From contig OZ025277.1 in the NCBI GenBank assembly GCA_964019165.1, positions 6,705,524 to 6,769,523 on the forward strand: a stretch of 64,000 nucleotides of DNA, read 5' to 3'. Every line of letters starts with the position of its first letter. The first letter of the stretch is position 1. The stretch is from Mastigias papua. Taxonomy: Eukaryota > Cnidaria > Scyphozoa > Rhizostomeae > Mastigiidae. The notes below the pieces were generated by a model. The model was not told where the DNA came from. It saw only the letters and a list, made by a program, of their open reading frames with translations, and searched no databases. A program made the translations under genes and the position numbers. Shown in pieces: positions 33,150 to 43,603 of this stretch.

Positions 33150-34527
33150 GTGTAACTAGTAAAGTGATAGAGTGGAGGATGAGATAGATAATGAGAACGA
33201 ATGAACCAAACTGTTGCTTCTAAGATTTGTCGACTCTGGTTATAAGTAAATCTTTTATTACCGTACAACATGGTTCACGCAAGAGCTTGATTTGGTAAAT
33301 TTGAGACGCTATGTAATTGAAATACTTCGTTAATCGCACCAAGGAGATCACACCTTTGTTCTCTATAAGCATGAAATTGCAGCAAGAAGTCCTCAGTGTC
33401 CTCATTTCCGTCGTTTATTAGACACATTGGGTCAACTGTGTCACGAAAGTTGTTATTAAATTTATGTGACTTTAGTCTACTGAGGCCTACTCTTAGCTGA
33501 GTGAGAATGGCAAGACCTTTAGGATCATAAATTCCATATGTAGGTTTCTGGGGTGACCGGGTGAGAGAGAAGAGTTTGCTTTTGAATGAGGCTACTGTAG
33601 GTGATTCTCCTATCGCAGGAGGGAGATCGTTCCATTCTTTTAAACAATTTGGGTAGAAACTTGACCCAAAATGCTCAGTTCTCGCGCATTCATTCGTCCA
33701 ATCACAGTTTGGTTTCTAAGAGTATGATTTGAACAGCCAATTGATGTGATTGGATATCTTGTGTACTCAGGTGTCAGTTTATTGATGAGCTTAAAGATGA
33801 GAACTAGCCGCATGCTCCGTTTTCTATCATTCGAAGATTCCCAAACAAGCCAAGCTCCTCGTATATTTGGTTTCTTGAGGTGATTTTCCACGCCCCCATT
33901 ATTGCTAAGCCAATGGAATGCTGGACTGGTTCGAATCGTTCCATCAGGCTATGTAGCCTGACTTCACGGCTGAAATAGTTCACTTTCTGTGGGATATGGT
34001 AAATGACGTCCCCATAGTCAAGATGAGGACGTACATAGAGTTCATAAAGTTAGTGTAGGGTTTGCCTTGACAAGTAGTTGGATAAAAACCTAAGCATGCC
34101 AATCCCACGTCTCGCTTTGTTTATCACAGATTGGATATGACTGGAAAACTTCAATCGACTATCAAATATGACACCTATGTGTTTATGTTCTTCAAATGTT
34201 TATGTTTATGTTCTTCAAATGTTTATGTTTATGTTCTTCAAATTTTTCAACGGGTATATAATTAAAGAGGATGTGGGTGATCAATAGGGATCTTTTTTAT
34301 AAAATAATACTTCCACGGCCTGTTTGGCAGGGTCAGGATTAAAAGACATTCTCCAGTCATGTGCCCAGCGTTTGATAAGATCTAGATTATGATTTAGAAC
34401 TGCTGCACATTTATTTGGGTTGGGAGTAACTGAAAAAAGTGACGTATTGTCAGCAAACAATTTAATATTGCATTTGAGATCTGTTGTCAAATCATTTATA
34501 TAGACAAGGAAAAAGAGAGGACCTAAA
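33150..34527 (-). pseudogene. CR1-type LINE, RT motif C to 3' end
   Basis: The minus strand starts near the polymerase site with IKLFADNTSLFSVTPNPNKC, where FADD has become FADN. Then follow KRWAHDWRMSFNPDPAKQAV, a broken thumb region (VRPHLDYGDVIYHIPQKVNY), and near 33400-33650 the conserved C-terminus EWNDLPPAIGESPTVASFKS, LTQLRVGLSRLKSHKF and PMCLINDGNEDTEDFLL. That late cysteine/histidine region is typical of one clade of invertebrate LINEs. Several frameshifts are present, including a 20-bp minisatellite expansion at 34186-34245. It abuts, head to head, the plus-strand LINE starting near 34535. Confidence 0.78.
34186..34245. repeat. about 22-bp tandem repeat, three copies
   Basis: GTTTATGTTCTTCAAAT occurs three times with short spacers inside the LINE pseudogene. 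Confidence 0.85.
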
Positions 34528-34534
34528 ATGGCTT

Positions 34535-37432
34535 TTTGTCACTGCACTTACATTCACTTTATGATTCGTGCAAGTCTGCTCGCGTTACTATTGATATCTA
34601 CCGTTTGGTCATGGAGTAGCAAGGATTCCGTTAGCCTAGGCCGACATATCTGGGGCTGTCGTAGAAAGATTCATCATGAAGACATCAATACTAACAGGTG
34701 CTCAAGCAATAAGACATTAGGAACAACAAACACAGCCTGTTCTTCAAGTAAATTAGGTACATTGTTCTTGTGGCAAAAATACAAGGTGTTTTGATTTACT
34801 TGAGGACCTTGATAACGGAATGAACAATAGTAATTCGGCAGATAGATCAGATACATCATCGGAAATGCAAAACAGTGTTGAGAATCAAATTTCTTTAACA
34901 GAAGGCTCTGACCTAAAGCAAGAAATAAAACTTCCAACATCGTTTTGAGAATGGGAGATTGCAAACGACTTTCTCAAATTCAAATTTTCTAATCATCCAA
35001 TAGCAGATGGGAACTTAGATTTAACGATTGAACATATGAATGAGGTTATTTATAGTTATTTCAAGCAAAACTATGGAAATGTCAACAGCGGTAACCACAG
35101 TAACCTGGTGAGTAGCTACAAAAATAAATCTATCAGAGAACTGAAGAAAGAGTTAAAAGGCTTGAAAGCGAAGAAGGAGGACGCAATAGAAATTAAGTTC
35201 GTTGCTAACTTGTGCACACGTTTCACTGACTTCTTTGCATGTCTCAGTCCAAGGCAGCTCTTTTTAAGTCCAACATGGATTCCTTCATTCTTTCTGCCAA
35301 AAATTCCGTTTGACCTTAGTCCGCCAACTTACCAACAGGCCACAAATGTTATTCGTAAAATGAGATCATCTGTTTCTCCCTGCCCTTAGATAAGTTCTCC
35401 GTCACCTGTTTCAAACGTTGTCCATCCATTTTTAACAAGCATACTTCATTCACTTTGGAAACCACATGCTGTACGTTCAACTTGGAAAAAACCTGCACTA
35501 TCTCGATTCACAAGAAAGATCGCAAAAAATGCTCCATCAAATTTTCGACCATTTACAAAACGCTATCTTCAAGTTTCTATCAAAGAACAATTACATTGAA
35601 CATCAAATTCAGAAAGACTTGACTCCAAAAGTACCCTGGACCCTGAAACACACAACCCAAATGTTAACTATAAGTAAAAAAGCATGTTTCAAGCAATGCT
35701 CCCTAGTTATCACTTTCCTAGATCTTAAAAATGCATTTGGTGAAGTTTATCACATTTTGATTAATGAAATTCTTTGATATCACAATAGTCCAGACCATAT
35801 CAACCATCTTATTGAAAGCTTATGCTCCGGATTTCACACATCAATTACCACTTCTAATTCCCACACCTACTACATTCCCTTCGGACGCGGTGTACTTTAG
35901 GGCGATTGTTTCAAATCCTCCCCCCTTTAACCTCTGCTTTAATACATTTATCCTACACATTAAGGCACCAAGCTTTCGTCAATTAGGGTTTCTAGTCCAT
36001 TGCTGCAAAGGTCTTAATCCAGTTCATTGGTTTCAGTTTGCAGATTATGCAGCTGTTATTAGTGGTCAAGAGAGTGAAGATCAATTTGCTCAATCGCTTC
36101 ACTATTTGGTGCAAGTGGGCACACATGGTCATTCGAGTTGAGAAATGTATCACTTTTGGAAATAAAAAATCAGCAAACAGGATCAATCTATTACCTGCTG
36201 AAATTTCTAGTAAATAGTGAATTAGTTTTTTGCGTTCAACTTGACGCTTATTTCGCTACCTTGGTAAAAACTCTGACTTGGAATGTCAAATATCGACAAT
36301 AAACAAGAACTTTCTCAAATGGTAGGCGATATCATGTCGAAAATAGATTTCTTGCCTTTGCATCCAAAATATAAATTTCAGCTATACAATCGCTATATCT
36401 TATCTAGACATCATGGCATCTTACTGTGGCAGACTCTACAAAGATATGGATGTCTGAAAATCTTTTTAACACATATTCCCGTTCGTAGCTAGATCTTCCC
36501 ATATCAGATACATTAAGCAATTTGTTCTTCCTAGAAATAAATGTGGCCTAAAAACGCACCCTTCATCAATTAAACATGCATAGTATCCGATAGTTCTACA
36601 CAATTCATAAAAATCTTCACGTAATGAGGCCATAAATACCTTTGGGAAAAATACTGCCACCCCCACAAACATTCAGTATGACCAATACAAATCCATTAGG
36701 GAGGTTCTGAAGTAATTTCACTTGCAACGGGGGAACAAGCTCAAAGACTAACTTTCTCACAAGGATCCTTTTTCCATAATATGATGGAGCTCTCATTGCC
36801 CAAACTTAATTCACTATGGTCCTCTTCACAAAGTAACTTACTTACAATTATTTCCATTGCTTTCTGTTAAGTACAAAAATGACACTCTCCCAACACAGAC
36901 AAATCTCCAAAGATGGGGCCTTTCATCCGCATCTGATTGCTCTTTCTGCCTTGTACAAGAATCTCTTCTCCGTCCGCTACACTTGGAGACATGATTTCAT
37001 TCTTTTATTTATGCCAAAACATTTCAGTCTTTAGAACAAGAAAACATTTTTGCTGAATTACCTAGATTTACCAGCTCTTCTGTTGTCACTAAGACGATCT
37101 GCGACCTCGTCTACTTCTTTAAATTTCTGATGAGTGGCGTTACATTTTAGAATTGGCCGTGGGGTTTGAATCTAACCTCAGGACCAATGTTAGAAGAAAA
37201 GCATAGAAATACAGGGATTTGGTACAGCAACAATCTAATAAGCATAAAAACAGTAAGCTTATAAAACTATCGATGAGTGCTTTAGGTATATTTGAAAAGT
37301 GTACATCTGATTTCCTTGATATGCTGACAGCCTTAGTTTGATAATGCTAACAAAAGCTACATAGTTAGAAAGACAACTACCATCGCAGTCCGAACGTCTT
37401 ACTACATCTTCTGCAGACGTAACAAAGAGTAG
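34535..37432 (+). pseudogene. nearly full-length LINE with R2-type C-terminal endonuclease region
   Basis: Plus-strand pieces in order: an N-terminal zinc-finger-like HCSCGKNTRCFDLLEDLDNG near 34765; a basic helix ELKKELKGLKAKKED at 35133; the RT entry APSNFRPF near 35530; motif A VITFLDLKNAFGEVYHILIN at 35708; a degraded RT core; a CX2C segment SASDCSFCLVQESLL near 36935; LELAVGFESNLRTNVRR near 37150, the V/LELTVGFE block of the restriction-like endonuclease region; and TIAVRTSYYIFCRRNKE ending at a stop near 37430. The order fits site-specific-type LINEs in which the nuclease follows the RT. Many stops and shifts show it is inactive. Confidence 0.72.
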
Positions 37433-37970
37433 TCAAGTACCGGGTTCCTATCTTAATGACATATATTACTATTCATTATTTCTGTTCTTATTATTTTGTT
37501 ATTATTGTGGCATTCAAACCAAGTAACCAATTGTAAACTACCTATTCTTTAGTGAGGTTTACAACTGTATGTAGCAAATATTTTCCATGAAATGAAGTTT
37601 CCATTAATAGTTTGCACTGTACATCAGGTTAGCCAATTGTAACTACATTATTAAGTAAGGTTACGATTGATGTAAGTTTTTGAATTTGAAATGAAAGTCT
37701 CCTTGAATAGGTGCACTGTAAATCGGCCAACCAGATGCAATTGTCTTACTAATTGAGGTTACCATTGTAAGTTTTCAGCTTTACATGAAGTTTCCACCAT
37801 CATTACGAGAATTTTACGCACTTTTTATGTAGATGCAGTGCATCCTTCCGCAAGTTTCTTCATCGCTATACCTGTTCTGAACATTTGATGTACAATCGGG
37901 AAACTTTGAAAGAAAGTATCAATGCAAACTATCTTCAATTCGGGTTGCACCTCCGAAATGACGATTGCTT
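37433..37970. other. intergenic stretch, no gene seen
   Basis: Contains a threefold loose repeat: ATGAAGTTTCCATTAATAG, ATGAAAGTCTCCTTGAATAG and ACATGAAGTTTCCACC near 37590, 37690 and 37783, each preceded by GAGGTTACxATTGTAA-like sequence. It may be the 3' region of the LINE. Confidence 0.45.
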
Positions 37971-40129
37971 CACAGTGGGTCCAGAGGTGGAAATAGGTAG
38001 GCAAAACATCAAGTTTTTTAATTAACAAAATAATGTTGAAAAAGAGAATTTGTGTTAAATTTGTCATTTAGTAAAGAAAAGATGAAGACTGTAGCACATC
38101 TAGATCCGATCTTATCAAACGCTAAAGTTCTGGAACTGAAGGAAATTTTGCAGCAAGAAAAAACCTCCGTACTAGTAAAAGATTAGGTATTTGGACTCAA
38201 ATGAGAAAGCAACAGTCGAAATAATCCTCTTTGATTCAGATGAAGACAAATGTTGTATGTTTAAGTGACAAAATGATTTATTGATAGAAAAATCAGTCTT
38301 AATTTTAGGGTATTTTCCAAATTATATTTAATCCTTGCCCAAATTTGGCCCGATTTACTCCAAAATTCCGGTAGATTTCAACATACATCCTTGAATATCC
38401 TAAAAACGGCTAAGACTCGCATATCAAAGTAACTACATTTTGAAAAAATGAGACTGTGTTCTACTGAAATCTGTAAACAGAATGATGTGACTCCTGGCTC
38501 ATTTTTCATAAACACTACAACACAATTCATGGTATAACATCGCATCAGGTATAGAAAGCGGCCGATTTTGTGGTTGTGAACTAGGGGGGAAATCATATAG
38601 CTAAGCGAAAATTTTCAAGTTAGTACTATAAAAACGGCATGCAAAAGTTGCAAACACAACTATACTTTGAAAATAGGAGAGAACCCTCATAAATAGGCTG
38701 TACAGCCAGCTTTTGGATAGTTTTCAGCAGAAAAATGAAACGATTCTTAGCAATATTCCCGTAATTTCAGCAAAGTTACCTCTGAAATTCTACTCTAGAG
38801 CTCCGAAATCTACTGTATCAATGATATTCAATAGCTGAGAATATCAACTAGTCATATATTAGGTGGTAAAAAGATATTGACTCAGGGATTTATCGTCTTT
38901 AATGCTGGACACAGGAAGAAACTTTAAAGCAAATGGAACAGTTTCCTGACACCACTAATGAAATCTGAAGCCACATTTCAAAATATTAAAGAAAATTTCA
39001 TACCTCAGTAATATTACTACTCATGTCATGTATCCACGGGTTTCTTTCTTGAAGAAACTAGCGGAGGACTGGCAAGTGTAGGGCTGGAAAATTTGCTTGG
39101 AAGGAGAAAGAGGGAAATAAAGCAAAGGCTGTAAAAGATTGGGCAGTTTCCTTTCTTAATAATTCGCGCTCTGTCTTCCATAAGATAAGACTTGTCTCAA
39201 AAGAAGGGAAAATGAAACAGGCTTAGGGTGGTGAATGAAGATCAAACTGTGGAAAACATTGCAAATATTATTTTGAAGCTCTATACTAGGGGATTGAACA
39301 AAGCTTTGACACTATTGACTACTGGATTTGGGATTTGGATAAAGAGCTTTAGAGCAACAAAAACGCAACCTGGAAGAAAGGGAATTGCAAAAGGTATGGT
39401 ATCAAAGAAACAAAGAACCCTTGCTAATCATTGCAGATACCTTTTTGCATGAACACATAAGAAAACAGTTTATTTGCAATATCTGTGGTTGGAATGTATT
39501 CAAATAATTAGATACCCCATCAGTAATTAGCAAACAAACTGATAGCTCAATTAACCAAGGCTAACAAATTTCAAAACACTCCCAAAATTTGTCCACCCTT
39601 TCCACCTAGCATTAAAACTGACAGCTCCTCGAGAGCAAAATATTACGGCAAGGGTATGAAATGCTTCAAGCCAATCACATCACGTTTAGTAATGAGGGGA
39701 CTTTTTGAATTCTTGTTGTTGTCCATTCGTGGAGTTACTGCTCTCATTACTATGGAACTTATCGTCTAGATATGCCCAGAGGGAATTTCCCTTTGTTTTC
39801 ACTTAGGAAACTTCATAATTCATATTTTTTTTACGTTACAGAAGATTATATTCTTAAGAGTGGTTGTTTAGTAAAGTTTTGCATACTGATAATAAGTCAA
39901 TTGAAATGCATATGTGGTTTTTTTCTATATGAAGCCCTCATTATTATTTTTGTGTGGCATCCACCAAAATTGGACATTATAAGAAAAAGACTATACTATC
40001 ATTTCAATATAATAACTTGGATGTACTTAAGTCATGAAATGCCTCTTCAAATAAAATTAAAGTTAGAATATGAGAGTTTTGAATTGAGAAAACACTATTT
40101 CCAAAGTTTTGTAATCTCGGCCCACTGTG
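37971..40129. mobile_element. Transib-like DNA transposon, copy 2
   Basis: The left end is CACAGTGGGTCCAGAGG; the right end reverse complemented is CACAGTGGGCCGAGATT. The duplicated target TGCTT lies outside both ends (37966-37970 and 40130-40134). A nonamer-like GCAAAACAT lies exactly 23 nt after the left heptamer (38001-38009). At the right end an ACAAAACTT block lies 10 nt after the heptamer. The interior shows no recognisable transposase: frames such as 39228-39452 (74 codons, plus) are not identified. It is therefore probably a non-autonomous or heavily decayed relative of 30257-32993, with which only the first dozen terminal bases clearly match. Confidence 0.75.
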
Positions 40130-40329
40130 TGCTTTCAACAAGGGGTTCAAATCCGTTGGATGCCAGAAGACCACTTCTGCTCTGGCCGCTTCAAAGAAAG
40201 GCTAACTACTATAGCAGTATATAACTACTTACTTAATTCTACTTAAAATATCTACAACTTGCAAAGATATAATTTTTGAGCACGGCTATCTGAGAAGCAG
40301 GTATGACGGAATATTATTTCCAAATACAT

Positions 40330-40968
40330 GAAGTCTGTTGGTGCTACAGAGCTTCACTATAGCACGAAAAAGCGGGACCATTTTTTAAGCGTACAGAAAA
40401 GCTTGTTTCCTGCAACACTCGTCTGAGTGTGAAACGTCAGACGACGACCGAAAGGTGAACTGAAATATATAACCAGATGTGGATACACATGATATGATGA
40501 ATAATGCGTCTAACTGGCCAATTAGCATCTATTTACCATTGTTTACTTGAAGAGTCCAAGTGAGAAAATGAACTCTTTTTGCATACGGAATACTGGGCTT
40601 TTGAGTCTAGACTCTAAAACACATGGATGAAAGAACGAAATTGCTTGTCCAATGATGCCAGATCGTCCTTTCATCTAAGAGTTTTGGAATCAGTTTACAA
40701 GACTCAAAACCCAGCTTTTTCGTAAACAAAAAAGAGTTCATTTTCTCATATAGACTCTTCAATTAAACAATGGTGAATGGGTGCTAATTGGCCAACTATA
40801 GGGCTAATTTGACGAATTATTCACCATATCACGTGTACTCGCATCTGGCTTTATATTGCGGTTCACATTTCGGTCGCTATTCGACGTTTCATACTATGAT
40901 CAAGTGTCGGAGAAAAAAAGCTCTTCAGTATGCTCAAAGAATACTCCCACTTTTTTAGCTATATTGAT
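40330..40968. mobile_element. PLE terminal palindrome (family A), older copy
   Basis: The left arm begins GTCTGTTGGTGCTACAGAGC and holds the terminal sequence in minus orientation. The right arm returns through TCGTCCTTTCATCTAAGAG and ends near AGCTATATTGA. Both arms match the palindrome at 62153-62963, with many substitutions. The centre, with the GIY-YIG-coding part, is reduced to a short remnant (ATTGCTTGTCCAATGATGCC). The hammerhead-like blocks are degenerate in both arms. It is a pair of inverted partial PLE copies. Confidence 0.8.
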
Positions 40969-41974
40969 AATTCTAACTAATCAAAAATGAAGGAAGAACG
41001 ACATAACAACTCTACTTCCTATGTAAGATTTAACTTTAATTAGCAAAATTAACTCTGAAATGCATGAGAAACGTAAATGCTTTGGCATAGAGTGCATTCG
41101 CTATAAGATAAAAGGCCATAAATGGCTACGGACAATTTATATGGGGCTTCTTCAGGAATGGGCACGTTTTGCTCTAATAACGTATTGTGCATAGCTTTGT
41201 TCATATGTCTTCCAGCTGCATCTCAGTAATTCGAAAGATTTGAAGGGCTCATCTTGAAAGTAATACGGACTGTGGAAAGTACTAGTCAGAACTGATTTGA
41301 ATTGGTATGCCGGAAGGGCACATGATGAGTCCCCGAAACAGGGTGTATCGTGGAAAGGGTCACACTACACGAATCGAGGAGGGAAAGAGAACTGCTGGCA
41401 CGGGCAAAAGAACAAATTACCTTATCCTGACCATCCTTTAAAAAAACTAAGAGGATCTCGCTAGGTTCTTGGTGGTGATGCTATGTGGATAAACTTAAAA
41501 GAGGTGAAAAGAGCTGTAGCAAACGATGCGAATACATTCAAACGTTTGAAAACCTAAGTGTGACTGTGCTAACCTACTATCACACAGCATCTGGCAGTTT
41601 GACAATGCAGCTTTTTGTAAATAGAAATACTTAAAAACGTCCAATAAAACAACATATAAACACTAAGATTCATCACAATTTAGTTAATTAAGCATATTTT
41701 CTCATCTTCGATAATATATTTTATTATGGTGTATGGGGGTAGGACAATAATCACGTTCATTGTTATTGTAAGTTAAATATCTAAATGACATATTATGTAG
41801 ATCAGGGTAAGAGAAGTGATAAAAGGAAAGTCCTAAATAATGTGAATGCACTCAGGAGAGATTGTTTCGTCATGTGGACTTCTGGTAGACAAGCAAGAGC
41901 ATTTGCGGACAATTACTTAAAAGAGTAATAAAAGTTAATTTCCTTGTTTAACAGTGATATAATAAGACAGTGCA
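40969..41974. other. intergenic stretch, no gene seen
   Basis: AT-rich DNA. One short motif at 41321-41345 (ATGATGAGTCCCCGAAAC) resembles part of a hammerhead core but no helices close. Nothing else is recognised. Confidence 0.4.
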
Positions 41975-42427
41975 TTATATGAACAGGAGAGCGAACACTG
42001 CCAAGAGTCCGTAAATATAACGAAAAGCCTTATCTCTGTCAAGCATTTGAGCAATAATTGGTTCACCACTTGATGCAAATGGATCATCCACATATAAGGG
42101 TCCTGTACAGTTCGGACAGGATCCCTGATATCTACAATCTGTACCGATGGCGCATGTTAAGGTGCAATTGCCACCAGTACATGACAGCCATCCACCGGTA
42201 TTTTTGCTGAGCCTTACAACACATGACCCCCCATTGCAACCTCCCTCAACAGCGGTAGAGTGAACATCAATAAGGCAGCCTCTACCTGTGCATATTGGTT
42301 GGCATAATCCTGTAGCATCTCCATCGTCACAGGTAATTTTGCAATTATCTTTTGAACATGTGGGATGGCAAGTCACTGCCTTACACGTCATATCCATACA
42401 GCTATCCTTGCATTCTTGGCTGCATCC
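41975..42427 (-). CDS. terminal exon of a cysteine-rich, probably GPI-anchored or membrane protein
   Basis: A minus-strand open reading of 150 codons plus stop. A polypyrimidine tract and TTAG directly precede it (acceptor at 42428-42429), and the frame is open from the first base, so it looks like a 3' exon rather than a full gene. It has 19 cysteines in roughly the first 115 residues, in patterns such as TCKAVTCHPTCSKDNC and SCTGGNCTLTCAIGTDC. Two NCT sites could be N-glycosylated. The C-terminus ends in a hydrophobic segment, YIYGLLAVFALLFI, with no cytoplasmic tail, as in GPI-anchor signals. I do not recognise the family. The upstream exons, with a signal peptide, were not found. Confidence 0.62.
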   Translation of the reverse strand, partial: GCSQECKDSCMDMTCKAVTCHPTCSKDNCKITCDDGDATGLCQPICTGRGCLIDVHSTAVEGGCNGGSCVVRLSKNTGGWLSCTGGNCTLTCAIGTDCRYQGSCPNCTGPLYVDDPFASSGEPIIAQMLDRDKAFRYIYGLLAVFALLFI

Positions 42428-42949
42428 CTAACATTAAAAAGAAAAGTAGTAAACTTTATATAACAAGAATAAGCATTAAATGGTTGAAAAATACCCCTCC
42501 GTAGGCAAGGGAACTACAGTAGACACAAAAGTAGCTGTCCTCATGTCCCCAACGCCTTAGTCTAGATGACTTTAGGGAATGAATAGGTAAGGCATTCTCT
42601 GTATTGTGAAAAAAGTACGCAAAAAGTGACAGAAGTATACGCAAGCGCAAGGTAAGATTATCATGTAAAGGGAAAACGACATAACTCACTAGCTACCATA
42701 AGATTTGCATCTCTGGCAAAAAATTAGCTAAGTTTCAGGCAAATCAATTAAGTCCACAACTCTTCTTAAATCAAAGTAAAAATTCAGTAAAGGTAGCAAT
42801 AACAGGTTATCTAATGCATTTATATCAAATACCAATGCACCTAAAGGACTCAGAATAAGGTACCGTACTTCGCAGTTCATACTATACACCTTTTTCAAAC
42901 CACATAGATTTTATTTCAGAGTACGTCTTATAGAAAGCAATATTAACTA

Positions 42950-43201
42950 TCCTACCCAATCCTCGTCGGTAAGTGGGCTCACCAAAAGTTACTATGGAAG
43001 TGTTGAAAGTGTGAGGCGGTCCTTCCCTTGCTAGCCTTATGGGTGACCTTGGGCATGGTGTAGTACCCGTACTGCCGCCGATGAGGGCTACGGGAAGCCA
43101 CGGACTATAAGTGGTGGATCCGATTCTCAAGGCAGTTGTCCTTGTCATGGATCTCTTGGCTTGGGAGTCATTTTGATGTTCGGCAGAGATCAACCAGCCA
43201 A
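42950..43201. other. GC-richer patch of unknown identity
   Basis: About 250 bp clearly richer in G+C than its surroundings, with an open minus-strand frame (42882-43193; ALRIGSTTYSPWLPVALIGG). It borders a (TAA)n tract, which is the tail of the LINE at 43202-43590. It could be a SINE, the 5' part of an element, or unique sequence. I cannot decide. Confidence 0.35.
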
Positions 43202-43590
43202 TTATAATAATAATAATAACTACTACTTACTATGAACTTTTTAATTAAAAGTTGGCTATTTATGATAGCTAAAGATAAAAGCCAATTCAGGCCAACTATT
43301 TACAAAGTGTACATACAATATAAAAAAGGCAACACAAATACTAATTAGAAAGAACATAAAAATTTTTACAAAACCAACAGTTGCAATGTGTATGTGTTGT
43401 GGAATTCATATGCTCTCTGAAAACTCTCAAAGAGGAAGAAGTTTTCATTTCTGCTTGTAATTTTGCCCATATTCTTTGGTCCATGAACCCTATTGTGTCC
43501 ATTTTATAATGTGTGGTTCTCACTTCTGGTAGATTTAGATTGTTCAAGCATCTTAACTGATACGGCATTACCTTTCCTCTAAAAGTTTAT
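43202..43590 (-). mobile_element. LINE C-terminus and 3' end with (TTA)n tail
   Basis: A 75-codon minus-strand frame (43341-43568) reads NNLNLPEVRTTHYKMDTIGF then WAKLQAEMKTSSSLRVFREH and ends CNCWFCKNFYVLSN. The fixed series (N-LxLPxVRTTHY, IW/LW, CxCxxC) is the very C-terminus of CR1-type LINEs. A short 3' UTR follows, and a TTATTATTATTA tail at 43205-43220 closes it. Confidence 0.7.
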
Positions 43591-43603
43591 ATGGAGGACT
43601 TAA

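Noticed and set aside
40135..40200. tRNA gene (GGGGTTCAAATCC resembles a B box)
   Set aside because: No A box, acceptor stem or anticodon arm fits upstream; the upstream sequence is the end of Transib-like copy 2.
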